A stretch of 64,000 nucleotides of DNA, from assembly GCF_000711695.1 (NCBI RefSeq), contig NW_013547003.1, positions 147,479 through 211,478 of the forward strand, given 5' to 3'. The notes under the pieces were generated by a model. The model made no database searches and was not told the origin of the DNA. It worked only from the letters and a program-made list of their open reading frames with translations. Within the stretch, counting starts at the first letter, position 1. Each line of letters begins with the position of its first letter. The position numbers were made by a program, and so were the translations under genes. This document shows, in pieces, positions 50,596-61,306 of the stretch. The DNA comes from Tilletiaria anomala UBC 951. Lineage: Eukaryota; Basidiomycota; Exobasidiomycetes; Georgefischeriales; Tilletiariaceae.

Positions 50596-52640
50596 GTTGA
50601 CCAGGGTCAGATGGGGTGTGTCACGTATACGGGGCAGTGAAGCTGACGAAAGGCCAGTGTTGGCGGCCAACGAAAGAGCAAGCTTCTTATATCTCGTTGA
50701 GACGCAGCTATCAAGTACGTCCCTCCGGACTGATAACCTCTTTGAGACGGCATACTGGGAGATGTGCTGGTGACACACGCGGACCAGTCACGTTGCTTCT
50801 TGGCTGAAGGTAGGCGGGCATCGAACGAAACAGTTTTCACCGCTGCCTCGCTTTTAGGTTGATGAGCGCGTGATGGGGTTTCCTGTGTGAGAAACACAAT
50901 GTTGCCGATAATATATTAGCATGGCGAGTGGATTGCCTTCCGTCCTTCAGAAAAATAGCACAAGATGAAACAAACGAAACCGGGCACGAGTTACCGAGCG
51001 TATTGCAGAGTCGGGACCAATAAGCTTGCCAAAGTGTAGAGTGAGCGTGAGGATTGTAAAGCATTGTGTATACTCGATGCGGCAGGTGGATATGGGCCGT
51101 GCCTCAATGCTGTGTCGAGTATGGACCACTTTGTGGATCGCCCAAAGGAGTTCTCATTTGTTCCGCTTTCCTATATGCTCGTTCAAAGAGAGCTGGCACA
51201 ATGACGACGCGTGGATGAGAGCGGCTCGGCAAGTTGGGACAGAATTTAACAGCTATGAGCTTTTCTGCCTCTCTCTAAGGCTGTCGATGAAGTGCGAGCG
51301 GTGAGCTGGTGAGCTGGCGAGCCCGCAGCAGCACAGGCACGCAGCGCCTATTGGTGGCTGGTGAACACGGTACACCCAGTCACCTCTCTGCGCATCTCAT
51401 ACCCCATGAGGTGGTAGTCGCCCTTTGTCAGCGTGATACGAGCCAGCATCACCAAAGGGCCCTTGATGATTACACAGCGATCGCTGGCGATTCTTTGCCA
51501 TCGGATTTTTGCATAGATTGCATCCTTGCGGTCTAAATCAGCAAGTGATGGTGGGAGGAGGTGCGAGAGCGACGAGTCGATTGTACATGGATCTACCAGG
51601 CGCGCCAAACCAAGCGGACCCGCATGATCTTTCAGAAATTACATTCAACATGACGCACACGCACAATCTGAACGCAAGGCGATTTTCCACAGGAGCATTG
51701 AGGCTCAACCATTGATGGTGGTCTATGCTGGTAACTGCTGCTGCCGCAGTCGCTGGAGCTACCTGGTTTCGTCTCGCCTCGCCTCGCATAGCATCTCACA
51801 TCTCCTAGTTTCTGGATTCTGGGCGTATTATCATCAACAGGCGCTAACATTCCCGCTCCATTACATGCTTGACATGTGTTCCTGATAAATCATGTCGACG
51901 CCGAACGTCGTAGAAACAGCCATACCCTAAAGACCAGAGCCCAAAAGGGTAAGGAGTAAATGGCTATATGCACACAGCAAAGGCGATGGGCACTCATTAT
52001 CCGGTAAAACCAGTGCACTATTACGCTACTCTTGTGTGTAGCGACGTTGTTAGAGGAGCAAAATCCAAATTTGTGCCTTATTCCCTATGCTAATGTGCTC
52101 GTGCTTCCGCAGCCGTTCAAACAGCTGAGGCTTGAATCTCACATCTCGAAATGAAGACTGTTGGCGCACGTCACATTCGACAACAGACAAGGACGCTCTG
52201 TTTTAGCGTTGCATCTGAGGGGCTCAGTTCCCCGCAAGTGGTCAGTATATACCACATTAAGGTACAAATCATTCGCCATGGTGGGCTTACTGTGACGCTG
52301 GCAGTTCGTCACCGTGGGCGGAGGATGTAGCGGGTAGTGACTTTCGTGAACTCTCCTGGAGGGGATGTCTGTTCGTTGTTCTCTCTTTCTCACACACACA
52401 CACTGTGGCACTGATAGTCTTGCTCCACCAGAAGAGCACCCACGTCCTCGTAGCTCGCTGTCGCTTCTTCATGCTTCACGGCTCGTTGGTGGCAGCGGCT
52501 GACTACCGTTCACACTTGCACACCATCATGTTTTAATGGTGGTAGATCCACCGGCTCGTCACAGTCCCTCTGCAACTTGCTGGTGGCGACGGCTGCTGAA
52601 TCCCTGGCCGCCAATTTCCTTCACTTGCATACGCCTCCAT
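50596..52640. other. Gene-poor region
   Basis: About 2 kb with only short overlapping frames. The first 300 bp probably hold 5' exons of the gene on the minus strand. A CA microsatellite lies near 52391. No gene was supported. Confidence 0.5.
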
Positions 52641-52649
52641 CAAGTGCTA

Positions 52650-53245
52650 GCCCCTCACTTCCTCAAACCACCACTACAGCTTCCGCTAGGTTCTCTACCG
52701 TTCAACGTCCCAGCTGTGCCCTTGCCGTCGCCAACCTGCCGCTTCTCACCTCCGCCGCTTCTAGCAAGTGCGACGAGTCGTTGGCCAAGCGCCCCGACAA
52801 CCCTCAGTTAGCCACCTTCACGGGCGGCAACAGCACCGCCTTCTGCCAGTCGTGGAAGTGCGGTGCGTTGCATGGACCGTAGATGATGCTTTCATATCAT
52901 CGACATATGTGATGGCCTTCCTGCTTTTTGTAAATCTTCAGCCTGCGTCAATACCCCCCCCCAACTCAGCTCTCTGCTTCCAGTCCAGCTACTGCCAGCC
53001 AGGTCCGTTTGCCACTGTGATACATTCCTCGAAACACGCTGAAATAACTGTTACCCTTTCAACATCGCAGGTCTCATGCGGCCGATATTCAGGCGACTTC
53101 TCCGGCAAGAACATCAACACCGAGACTTGCGCCTGTTGCATGTTCGCTGGCGGCACGACCAGTCGTCTGAGGCCTAGCCGATGCGAAGGGGTGCGCCTCA
53201 CCGACATCCCCGAATGGTACTCTGTGAGAAGCACCTCGTGCTGAC
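52650..53245 (+). pseudogene. Dead paralogue of the secreted-protein gene at 54687
   Basis: The frame at about 52705-52860 reads ALAVANLPLLTSAASSK, LAKRPDNPQLATFTGGN and AFCQSWKCG, aligning with the signal peptide, Lys-Arg site and first cysteines of the gene at 54687. The position matching its ATG reads ACC, so the start is lost. An intron with donor GTGCGT follows the same Cys codon. The second exon begins CVN, then meets a run of nine C (52954-52962) where the frame shifts; SGDFSGKNINTET is still readable further on. An extra 90-bp insert or intron precedes that motif. Both order and splice position are kept, so this is a duplicate that has decayed. Confidence 0.75.
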
Positions 53246-54544
53246 TGCTTTCTATCCTGCGGATTTCATTCTAACACAAGCCCATGCCTAGACTGGCGCT
53301 ACTATTAACTAATAAACCCCCTGCGAACGCCATTACTTGTCATGGCTCCGTAGAGCACGATTGATCAGATGAATGCTTCTTGTACGGTCCCCCAGACTAC
53401 GGCATGATTTTAACAATCAAAAGCAATGCAGTCTGCAATTCGATATAAAATGAGAAAATGAACGCACGCTTGACTCGCCCACGTGTCCTTCGCAAGGCCA
53501 AATGCACAGTTGCGTGCCTGACTGCGGGTTCCAGTGTTCTGCCATGGGGTGTCTCAGGCTGTCGCTGTGGGCGAGCAGAATCATACCATACACTGTGCCG
53601 TTCGTTGCCGTCATCAGGCACCCGATGGCATCCTAAAAGCTAGATGGCTGCCAAAGAAACGCGTCCCAAACCAGGACCATGCCCGCTGAATCGCCGCCCG
53701 CATGTGCCGTCGGCATTTCGTTGTCTGGCTGGCTGGAAGCGGGCACATGTGTCGGGCACGGCGGAGATCTACCGCCACTAGTGTTGTTGACTTTATTGTC
53801 TGGTTGTGTATGTACTTTTCGTTGACGCTCTACGGGCTGAAAAATGCATGCTGGGCGCAGAGCATGCTGGCTAATCGTGGGGACATCGATGTGTAATGGT
53901 GAGAGTCTGTTGGCGATTGCGCTCTGTATCTGACTGGACATGGGAGGGACTGGTCTGTTTGAAGGAGTCTGCAATCTGGGGGCCCTTCGAGGCTCTGAAC
54001 CCTCGACTCTGGTGGGAGACTGATGAAGATATCCGTGACACCCGTTCGAGCCTCCCCTCTCTCGGGGGGTAGGCAGGCACTGGCACGCTCTCCGGTGTTT
54101 GGTTTGCCAGGTTTATCCGTTTTGGCTAGCAAGCCACCGTGAGAGCAACATCGCTGTTCCGCCGACCCGCCGGATCACCCGAAAACAGCAAGCGAACATG
54201 AAGTCTGCTCTGCCGGGGCAGTGTGCCTAAACACGTCAGAGGAGCCAAGGTGAAGTTTTCAGGTTGGTCGGTTGATGTGGTCGTCCTCCGTTACTCGCCT
54301 CTGTGGGACTTTGGATCTCGCAAGAGGGCATGTGGCCTGCTCTGAACACACTTTTGCTAAATGAGTAGTCTGGTGTATCCTCATAGGCTCTATCTCGCTC
54401 TCTCATTGTCCAGGTCACCAAGTGGGAAAGTGATGGGGATTAGCGTCATGGACGGTGTCCGATGTCGTGGGGCGGCTAAATCGCACGTGTGTGTCACATT
54501 TATACCCATAATGAATATGACTTGCTGGAGCTTTGGTCGTTGTG
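53246..54544. other. Intergenic region between the duplicated genes
   Basis: No gene was recognised. Short frames overlap on both strands. The right end contains the promoter of the secreted-protein gene. Confidence 0.55.
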
Positions 54545-54554
54545 TATAAATATA
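54545..54554 (+). promoter_or_regulatory. TATA box of the secreted-protein gene
   Basis: TATAAATATA lies 142 bp upstream of the ATG and is followed by a long CT-rich leader. This is a strong TATA signal of the kind seen at inducible fungal genes. Confidence 0.6.
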
Positions 54555-54686
54555 TGCAGGTCATCGCAAGCTCCCAGGAAGTTTGCCCCTCTTCGCCTTC
54601 GCGCTTCACCTCTTGCCTCACCCGCTCTCCTGCTCTCTCACTGCACCATATCCCCCTCGCACACCCCTCCTCACCTTTTCATCTCC

Positions 54687-55227
54687 ATGAACTTCTTCAC
54701 ATCCACCTTGGCCGTCATCAACCTGGCGTTGCTCGTCTCGGCCGCGCCGAACAAGAGTGAAGAGGCCTTAACCAAGCGGGTCGACAACCGCCAGCTCGTC
54801 AGCTTCCAGGGTGGCGACGGCGCCGCTTTCTGCAAGGCGTGGAAGTGCGGTACGTGTCCAAGCTGCGCAGGATGCGGCGCTGCATTGTCTCTGTTTCGAA
54901 AGAGTGCCGTGGGCTGACACGCCCTTCTGCCCCTTCTTTTCTGTTGCGCCCAGCTTGCGTCAACTACGAGCCAACCAACACCGCCCTTTACTTCCAAGCC
55001 ACATACTGCCAGCCAGGCGACTTCTCGGGCAAGAACACCAATACTGAGGCTCGCGTCTACTGCACCTTTACTGACGGTACGACTCAGACCCAGGTCGTCA
55101 AGCATGTGAGTGTGCGAGCGGCCCCAACGCGGAGCGGTTCACTTGAGGGCGCTGCGGACTGACGTCGTCCCCTTTGCTGATCATCCAACAGATCGCTGCT
55201 GAGACCGGTGCTACCCTCGTCAACTGA
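54687..55227 (+). CDS. Small secreted cysteine-containing protein
   Basis: Exons 54687-54849, 54954-55105 and 55192-55227 give 116 residues. A signal peptide (MNFFTSTLAVINLALLVSA) is followed by a short propeptide ending in Lys30-Arg31, a Kex2-type site. The mature part of about 85 residues has five cysteines at 49, 54, 56, 73 and 91 (FCKAWKCAC, TYC, VYC). An odd number leaves one free Cys or allows a disulfide-linked dimer. The third exon encodes only 11 residues and a stop. Size, signal and cysteines fit a secreted effector-like or surface protein, but no family was recognised. A decayed paralogue lies 1.5 kb upstream on the same strand. Confidence 0.75.
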
Positions 55228-55537
55228 AATTAAATCACCTACTATAACAGCTGTTTCTCTCGCTGGCAGCGGCTCTGTAGAGCCTATTCGGCGTAGATGG
55301 ACTTTTTCGCCATTCTTCAAGTCTTGGATATTTCTGTAGCCACCACACATCAATTGTTTTGCAGAATGACATTGTATTGAACTGCAAAAGTATCTCGCGT
55401 CCCTGCCTTCGTGCATCCCTCTGCGCAAGCGCAGATTCGCCATCCCTTTGCTGGACCCTCATGAGTCGATTTTATGGAGGCAATGAGAGCAGAAAAAAGT
55501 AGGACAGAGTATAGAGACTGCCAAAGCTAACAGCGGC

Positions 55538-56996
55538 TCATTGGACATTTTTGCCAAGAGTGGCCAGATGTTGGTCATTGAAGCCGCTGCCCACACCATT
55601 GGCAGAGTCATGCGTTGCCAGGAAAGCATCGTTGATCCCCTCTTTGAGGCTTGAAATACTGCTCGCCAAACTGCCGTTGAGATCTCCGCTTGCCGCGCGC
55701 GAGCGCACCTTCTGCCGTCGTGCCTGCACACCTTGTCGGAGCTTGTTCAGCGCAGAGACTGTCGTTTCCCAGTTGATACAGGCGTCAGTGACCGACTGGC
55801 CGTACTTGAGATCTTGGGGCCCAGAAGGTGGGATGGATTGCTTGCCTGGAAGGCAGAAAGGGAAACGTCAACTTCGCATCGACGCCAACATGCCTTCCAC
55901 CATTGCCAAGCCAACACTCACCCTCGACGAGGTTGCTCTCGAGCATGACGCCAACAATGTTGTCACCGGTCTCTCCTTCTGAGAGCTGCTGTACCAAGCT
56001 GTCGACGACCTTGGTTTGATTCTCGTGCTTCTTCTCACTGTTACCGTGCGAGCAATCGACCATGACCTTGGTCCGCAGCCCAGCTTTCTTGAGCCTCCCG
56101 CTGACATCCTTGATGTGCTGCGGCGAGTAATTCGGCCCGCTGTTGGCGCCGCGAAGAATGACATGACAGGCATCATTGCCCTTGGTCTCAACGATACCCG
56201 AGATTCCTTGTTTCGTGACGGACAGGAAGACGTGCGGGGACGAGGCGGCTTTAATGGCGTCCACTGCGATGTCGATCGACCCGTCTGTCCCGTTCTTGAA
56301 GCCGACAGACATCGAGAGGCCCGACGTCAGCTCGCGATGTACTTGAGACTCTGTCGTCCGAGCTCCAATGGCACCCCAGCTAATTAGATCAGCTGTATAC
56401 TGCGGTGAAATGGTGTCGAGGAACTCGGTGCCTGCCGGAAGGCCCATATTTGCGACCTCGAGCAGCAAGCCACGGGCAAGCTTGAGACCCTTGTTGATCT
56501 GGTAGCTCCCATTGAGGTTCGGGTCATTGATGAGACCCTTCCACCCGACTGTTGTTCGAGGTTTCTCAAAGTAGACTCGCATGACAATGTGAAGGTCTTG
56601 CGTCGCTTCGTCAGCGTAGCTCTTCAAACGTGCGGCGTACTCGAGACCAGCCTTGACATCGTGCACCGAGCAGGGACCAACGATTACAACAAGTCTGTCA
56701 TCATCACCCTTGATGATATCCTCTGTTGCACGTCGCCCTTTGAGGATGGTTTGCGCTGCTGTCATGGTGAGTGGATATTCCTCGACCAAAATCTGCGGCG
56801 GGATCAAAGGCCGGACCACCTTGATCCTGCGGTCGTCGAGCTCATTGAGCGCATCCTTGAATGCAATCGGCGTCGAAGTCATCTTGCCTGGCCGAACTCT
56901 GAATTCAGCCGTGTGAAAGCGATCACTGTTGTTCAGCTCTAGTCCTTGGAAGGGTTCCAAAGGCAACTTCGTTGGAAAGGTATGCAAGCGGATCAT
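55538..56996 (-). CDS. 3-deoxy-7-phosphoheptulonate (DAHP) synthase, Aro3/Aro4 type
   Basis: First enzyme of the shikimate pathway: condenses phosphoenolpyruvate with erythrose 4-phosphate. Exons 56996-55922 and 55812-55538 give 449 residues. Type I motifs are RPLIPPQIL, VIVGPCSVHD, RTTVGWKGLINDP, GTEFLDTISPQY, GARTTESQVHRELTSGLS, HVILRGANSGPNY, VDCSHGNSEKKHENQ and, after the intron, LKYGQSVTDACINWE. The joined C-terminus continues about 60 residues past the usual end with a Ser-rich tail. A second in-frame ATG at 56882 would remove 38 residues before the core and may be the true start. Whether it is the Phe- or Tyr-inhibited isoenzyme cannot be told from sequence alone. Confidence 0.93.
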
Positions 56997-57455
56997 CTTA
57001 TAGCAAGAACTTCGCCTGTGGGAGAGGCAGTCAGTGTGTCGCACCAAGCAGTCTTTGGCTAGGACTCTCTCTCATGAGTCTTTCGTCTTTTGGCCGCAGT
57101 TCCGCTCATAATCAGCAGTGCGCTTCGTCACTACCCTGGGATACAAGAATCAGATACATGAGTTGTTGAGAGCAAGCAGCATCTGCGCAGCCTGTGAATG
57201 TCGTGTCATGTGGGCTGTGGACAGTGGGGACTCCTGAACTTGAAAAGTCAGTTGCCAATATCACTCTCTTTGGTGCTGAGTGCCTCTCTCCGGACTGGAT
57301 GCTTGCAATCCAGAGGAGCAGCATCAATACGCCCTCGTGGAGTGCGTGTCATCCAAGGCCAAGGGCGACGCCAGCTGAACAGGGAGTAAAAGGCGACAGG
57401 CCATCTCAGCCAAGTGCCAAAGCGCGAGGGAGATATAGGGTACACCAGTGTGGAA
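56997..57455. promoter_or_regulatory. Divergent promoter region, DAHP synthase/DR1
   Basis: 459 bp between divergent start codons. It includes TGACTC-like sequence only in degenerate form; no clear Gcn4 site was found. Confidence 0.35.
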
Positions 57456-58082
57456 ATGGCCACAATGTCGGACGAGGAAAACTTTGCTGAAGGGTCAGGA
57501 TCTGGATTCACGGAGGACGATCTGTCGCTACCAAAAGCCACAGTCCAAAAGATCATCCAAGGTGGGCACTGCGTCTCCTCCTGGGAGTCAAGGCCAGCCA
57601 AAGTTGGCAACGCCTTTGCTGACTTGGACTTGCTTCCGGCGCTTGCCATTGCAGGCGTCATTCCTTCTGACATATCATGTGCAAAGGACACGCGCGAAGT
57701 GCTCATTGAGTGCTGCATAGGTGAGTCGTCGGGCGCGGACGCGTAATGACACGCACATCGCTGACCATCAGAACGAACCCGCTTTCACTTTGAAGAATTC
57801 CTCCACCTCATCTCATCTGAATCAAACGAGGTGTGCGAGCGCGAGTCGAAGAAAACCATCGCACCAGAGCACGTTATCCAAGCGCTGAGAGACCTCGGCT
57901 TCGAGAACTTCGTCGAAGGAGTGGAGGATATCTTGAAAGACCACAAACAGATGGCAAAGGAGCGAGAGCAGAAGATTAGCAAAAAGGTGCAAGATATGGG
58001 CATGACGCCTGAAGAGCTGCAGAGGCACCAAGAGATGCTCTTCGCCGCCAGCAAGGCGAGATACGAAGCGACAAACGATTGA
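57456..58082 (+). CDS. DR1: NC2-beta (Dr1), TBP-binding repressor subunit
   Basis: Histone-fold subunit of negative cofactor 2, which with NC2-alpha binds TBP on promoter DNA. Exons 57456-57561, 57655-57720 and 57796-58082 give 152 residues. The histone fold reads DDLSLPKATVQKII, PSDISCAKDTREVLIECC, EFLHLISSESNEVCE and KKTIAPEHVIQALRDLGF, very close to the family. The third exon could also start 24 nt earlier at a CAG acceptor (57771), adding eight residues; the GAAG acceptor at 57795 restores the conserved IECCIEFLHLISSE. A second ATG at 57465 follows the first by nine bases. Confidence 0.95.
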
Positions 58083-58352
58083 CGCACAGGTGATTTACCC
58101 GGCCGTTGCAGTGTATACTAGCATTGTACAACAGAGAGAGAAAGGAATGCAGCCGGGGTAACCCCCATTGAGAGAAGATTCAAGGAGAGCAAGAGTCAAT
58201 GCATGTAATTGCAAGACGGTCTCTATGATACATCAGCAGGCAAGACAACTGCCTCCTGAGCCGCAGGAATGGCGCCTGCTGCGATGTGGCGAAAGGGGTA
58301 TCGTATGCGCGAACAGGGTTAACGAATGGGAGCGAGCGACCTAATGACAACT
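58083..58352. other. Convergent intergenic region
   Basis: 270 bp between the 3' ends of DR1 and PAC1, probably both 3' UTRs. Confidence 0.6.
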
Positions 58353-60164
58353 TCACGGCGTCCAGACTTTGATGTTGAGGTCGACAGAGCCGGTAGCAAC
58401 GACATTGACTGTCTTCGCATCCGCAATCGCAGATTTTCCATTGCCATTCAGCTGGCCCGAGGTTGCCATAGCAGGCTCAACACCATCCGGTGCCGCCTCT
58501 GAAGATCCGCTGTCTACTCTTGCACGGCCCCAGGCGATGGATGTGACGAAGTGCGAGTGTGCATCGATCGTCCTCGATACACGTCCTGTCTTCAGATCCC
58601 ACACCTTCATTGTCTTGTCGTCCGAAACGGACAGCAAGTATTTGCCGGATGGCGCAAACACCAGACCGCGGATCCAGTTATCATGGCCAGTCTGCGGGGG
58701 TAAAGGATCCTAGATCAGTTCACTCAAGCAAGGAGGCTCTTCTGCTGGGGGTGGGGAAACGCACCAAGGTCTTGAGGCATTGCCCGCTCTGCGTATCCCA
58801 CAGACGAATGCTTTTATCTCGACTACCTGTGGCCACATATAGACCGGGTTGCTTGTCTGCCGCGCCAGCCTGGATGCATGGCATCAAGAAATGTCAGTCT
58901 ACGGCACTTACCAGTTTGTGTCAAGCGAAGGCAGTTGCACTCACTGGACCCAATCCACACAACTCCCGAATGGGGGCATAGGCGGACAAAGGCGCGAACA
59001 CTGCGCATTCAACCACATGCTCATGCCCTCGCATCTCCACTTTGCTCTCGCCCGAGCTCAAGTCCCATATTCGCGCCGTCTGGTCATTTGAAGCGCTGAG
59101 TAATAGTCTCCCATCATCCGAAGGCGTGACGCATCGGACCCATTCCACATGCCCACTCAAAGTCTTTGTGCAATACCTGCAAGCATGCACAATCGCTTGC
59201 ATTAGCCTGCTCCTCATCTTCACGCTCCTGACGCCTGACAGTAACCGCATCCACTTACCCGCTGGCAAATTCCCATATCCTGATTGTCCGATCTCTGCTT
59301 GCACTTGCAATGTGTACGTCACCCGGCAGAAAACGTACAGATGATACGCTGTGATCATGTCCAAAGAGCGTCTTTGTCGTTCTCCATTCGTTGTTTGTGT
59401 CCCAGACGCGTATGGTCAAGTCTGAGGAGCATGACACTTGGTACATCACAAACATCGAGGGTTAGCTGCAGCTGCTTTGCGGAGGATCTTGTCATACTAC
59501 ACTGCTCACCCAGAAAATTTCCCTTCGAATCAAAATCGACATCTTGTACAGCTTTCGTGTGCCCCTTAAGCGTGCGCTCGAATTCTCCCGTTTCCCAATC
59601 CCATACCTTGATCGTCGAGTCCTCGGAGGCGGACACGAGCTGGCTAAACACGGGATGGAAGGCGACGCGCGTGATGGGCGAACGATGGCTTTGCAGTGTA
59701 TGCCGTGCTGGGTTTCGAGGTGTCCAATCCTGATTGCCAGCTGACCGGCGCGCAATCGGCGCTGCTGCGAGCTCTTCCATCAACTGCGTGTTTCTCGCCT
59801 CGAGCTCCATCAGCTGCAGCAAAGCAAGAGCCCGTATATGCGGCTCGTGAGCGTGGCCTTCGGATGAGTTTGGACGCGATGTCAAACGACGCACCTTTTT
59901 CTGCAGTCGGATGACGCTCGTCCACTTCTTTTCCAGTAATCCCGCATACTTGGCCTTCGGATCTACAACAAAGCCATCTTGCCCAGTCTCTCGCGCGAGC
60001 GCATCGAAGGATTGTGTGAGTCCTTGCGTCTTAAAGTAGTCCAAGATGGACCGATTGCTGCACAATTCGAAAGCAAATTCGTTCAGCAGCAGCAATCAGA
60101 GCTTCTGACTACTGGCTACTCACAGCTCCTCCCGTTGTCGCTCTGACAACATGGATTGAGTCAT
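58353..60164 (-). CDS. PAC1: LIS1/PAC1 dynein regulator
   Basis: WD40 protein that binds cytoplasmic dynein with NudE/Ndl1 and is needed for nuclear migration. Exons 60164-60124, 60057-59895, 59813-59510, 59436-59259, 59176-58945, 58869-58765 and 58691-58353 give 453 residues, the usual length. A LisH motif (ILDYFKTQG) starts at about residue 16, followed by a coiled coil ([20 protein letters not shown]). Seven WD repeats follow, including [69 protein letters not shown] and the final [10 protein letters not shown]. The intron 59894-59814 (81 nt) has no stop and would be missed by ORF reading. A short Ser/Gly-rich loop sits before the last blade strand. Confidence 0.95.
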
Positions 60165-61306
60165 GGCCGCAAGCTCGCAAACGGCGAACCTCGCGTCTCC
60201 GTTTGGCTCTTGTACGGCACGAAGCACGGCCGCGACGCGCAATTCTCAATGCGCGTACCTGTATGTATATCGGATGAAGAAGGTGGTATGTTATGCTTGT
60301 GACAAAGAAACGGGCAGCAGATGGAGGTCAATGGGGAACTGAGTATCACGCTCGAGGAGTGAGAGCATGTAAACAGGCTTTTGTTCTGTTTGACTTTGTC
60401 GTACCCCAGTGAAGCGCGCTCACAGACAGTCTCCCCCATCCCGAGAGGATGACGGGCAGATAGCGCGGAATGGCAGCGCGCATCCTGAGCCTGTGAGGTA
60501 CCTCAATATTGCACTCTCCTTAGCCTCTACTCTCAGCGCCTCCACGGTCGAATGTTCGCCAAGATGATCCAGCCTCCCCGATGTAGCGAGACGGTGACGG
60601 AAGTCGCACTCATTTAATCCGACATTACCGAGGCATGCTAGTCAACCTGGCTTCATCGGTCGGTAGTCTACCGAGGGGGGGGGGGCTCAGGACAGGACGA
60701 TCAATTGTGCCCCCGAGAAGCACTTCGAGCTCATCTTCAGCGGGAGCAGGCTTCGTCCCAAATGTTTTACGGCGCTGTGTGACATGTTGACCCTGAACGC
60801 CATTAGAGACCCTCCCCCGGTTCCCCGGAGGAACTTCATAAGAGATTTCAGCAGGCCGAATGAACCCCAGCGCAAGTGGATAGGCTCCAGGACAGGATGG
60901 AGAACCTTCGTGCGACAATTTGTTGTAGTCTCGATTGGCCTACTCCAACATAGTTCTGGGCAAAAATAGTCTGGCATTGAGTGAGCTGAATGTTTGCAGA
61001 TGCTAGCGCCTTGCTTGCGCGGCCTCGCTCTCAATTTCACGCGCATCGAAACGAAAGTATGCAAATGCTGGGGGATGTCGAACTGTTTGCTTTACTATTC
61101 GAAAGCCTCCTTGCTCGAGGTGTATGGCTTGGGACGCAGGATTCAAACTAGAAGCATGGCCGTGCAGGTACATCTGAAGCCGCCGCTCTTTCCTTCTGCC
61201 GAGGCTTGTTTTCCTTGCAGACGTTTCCGATGGTCGTCCGCAGCATAATTTACAAATTATGGGTATCAACATTCTGAGTCTTGGAGGGAATGAGGTAGAC
61301 GTCAAA
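60165..61306. other. Intergenic region between PAC1 and the His-rich gene
   Basis: No gene was recognised. It includes the PAC1 promoter and leader and the 3' UTR of the next gene. A run of 11 G lies at about 60675. Confidence 0.55.
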
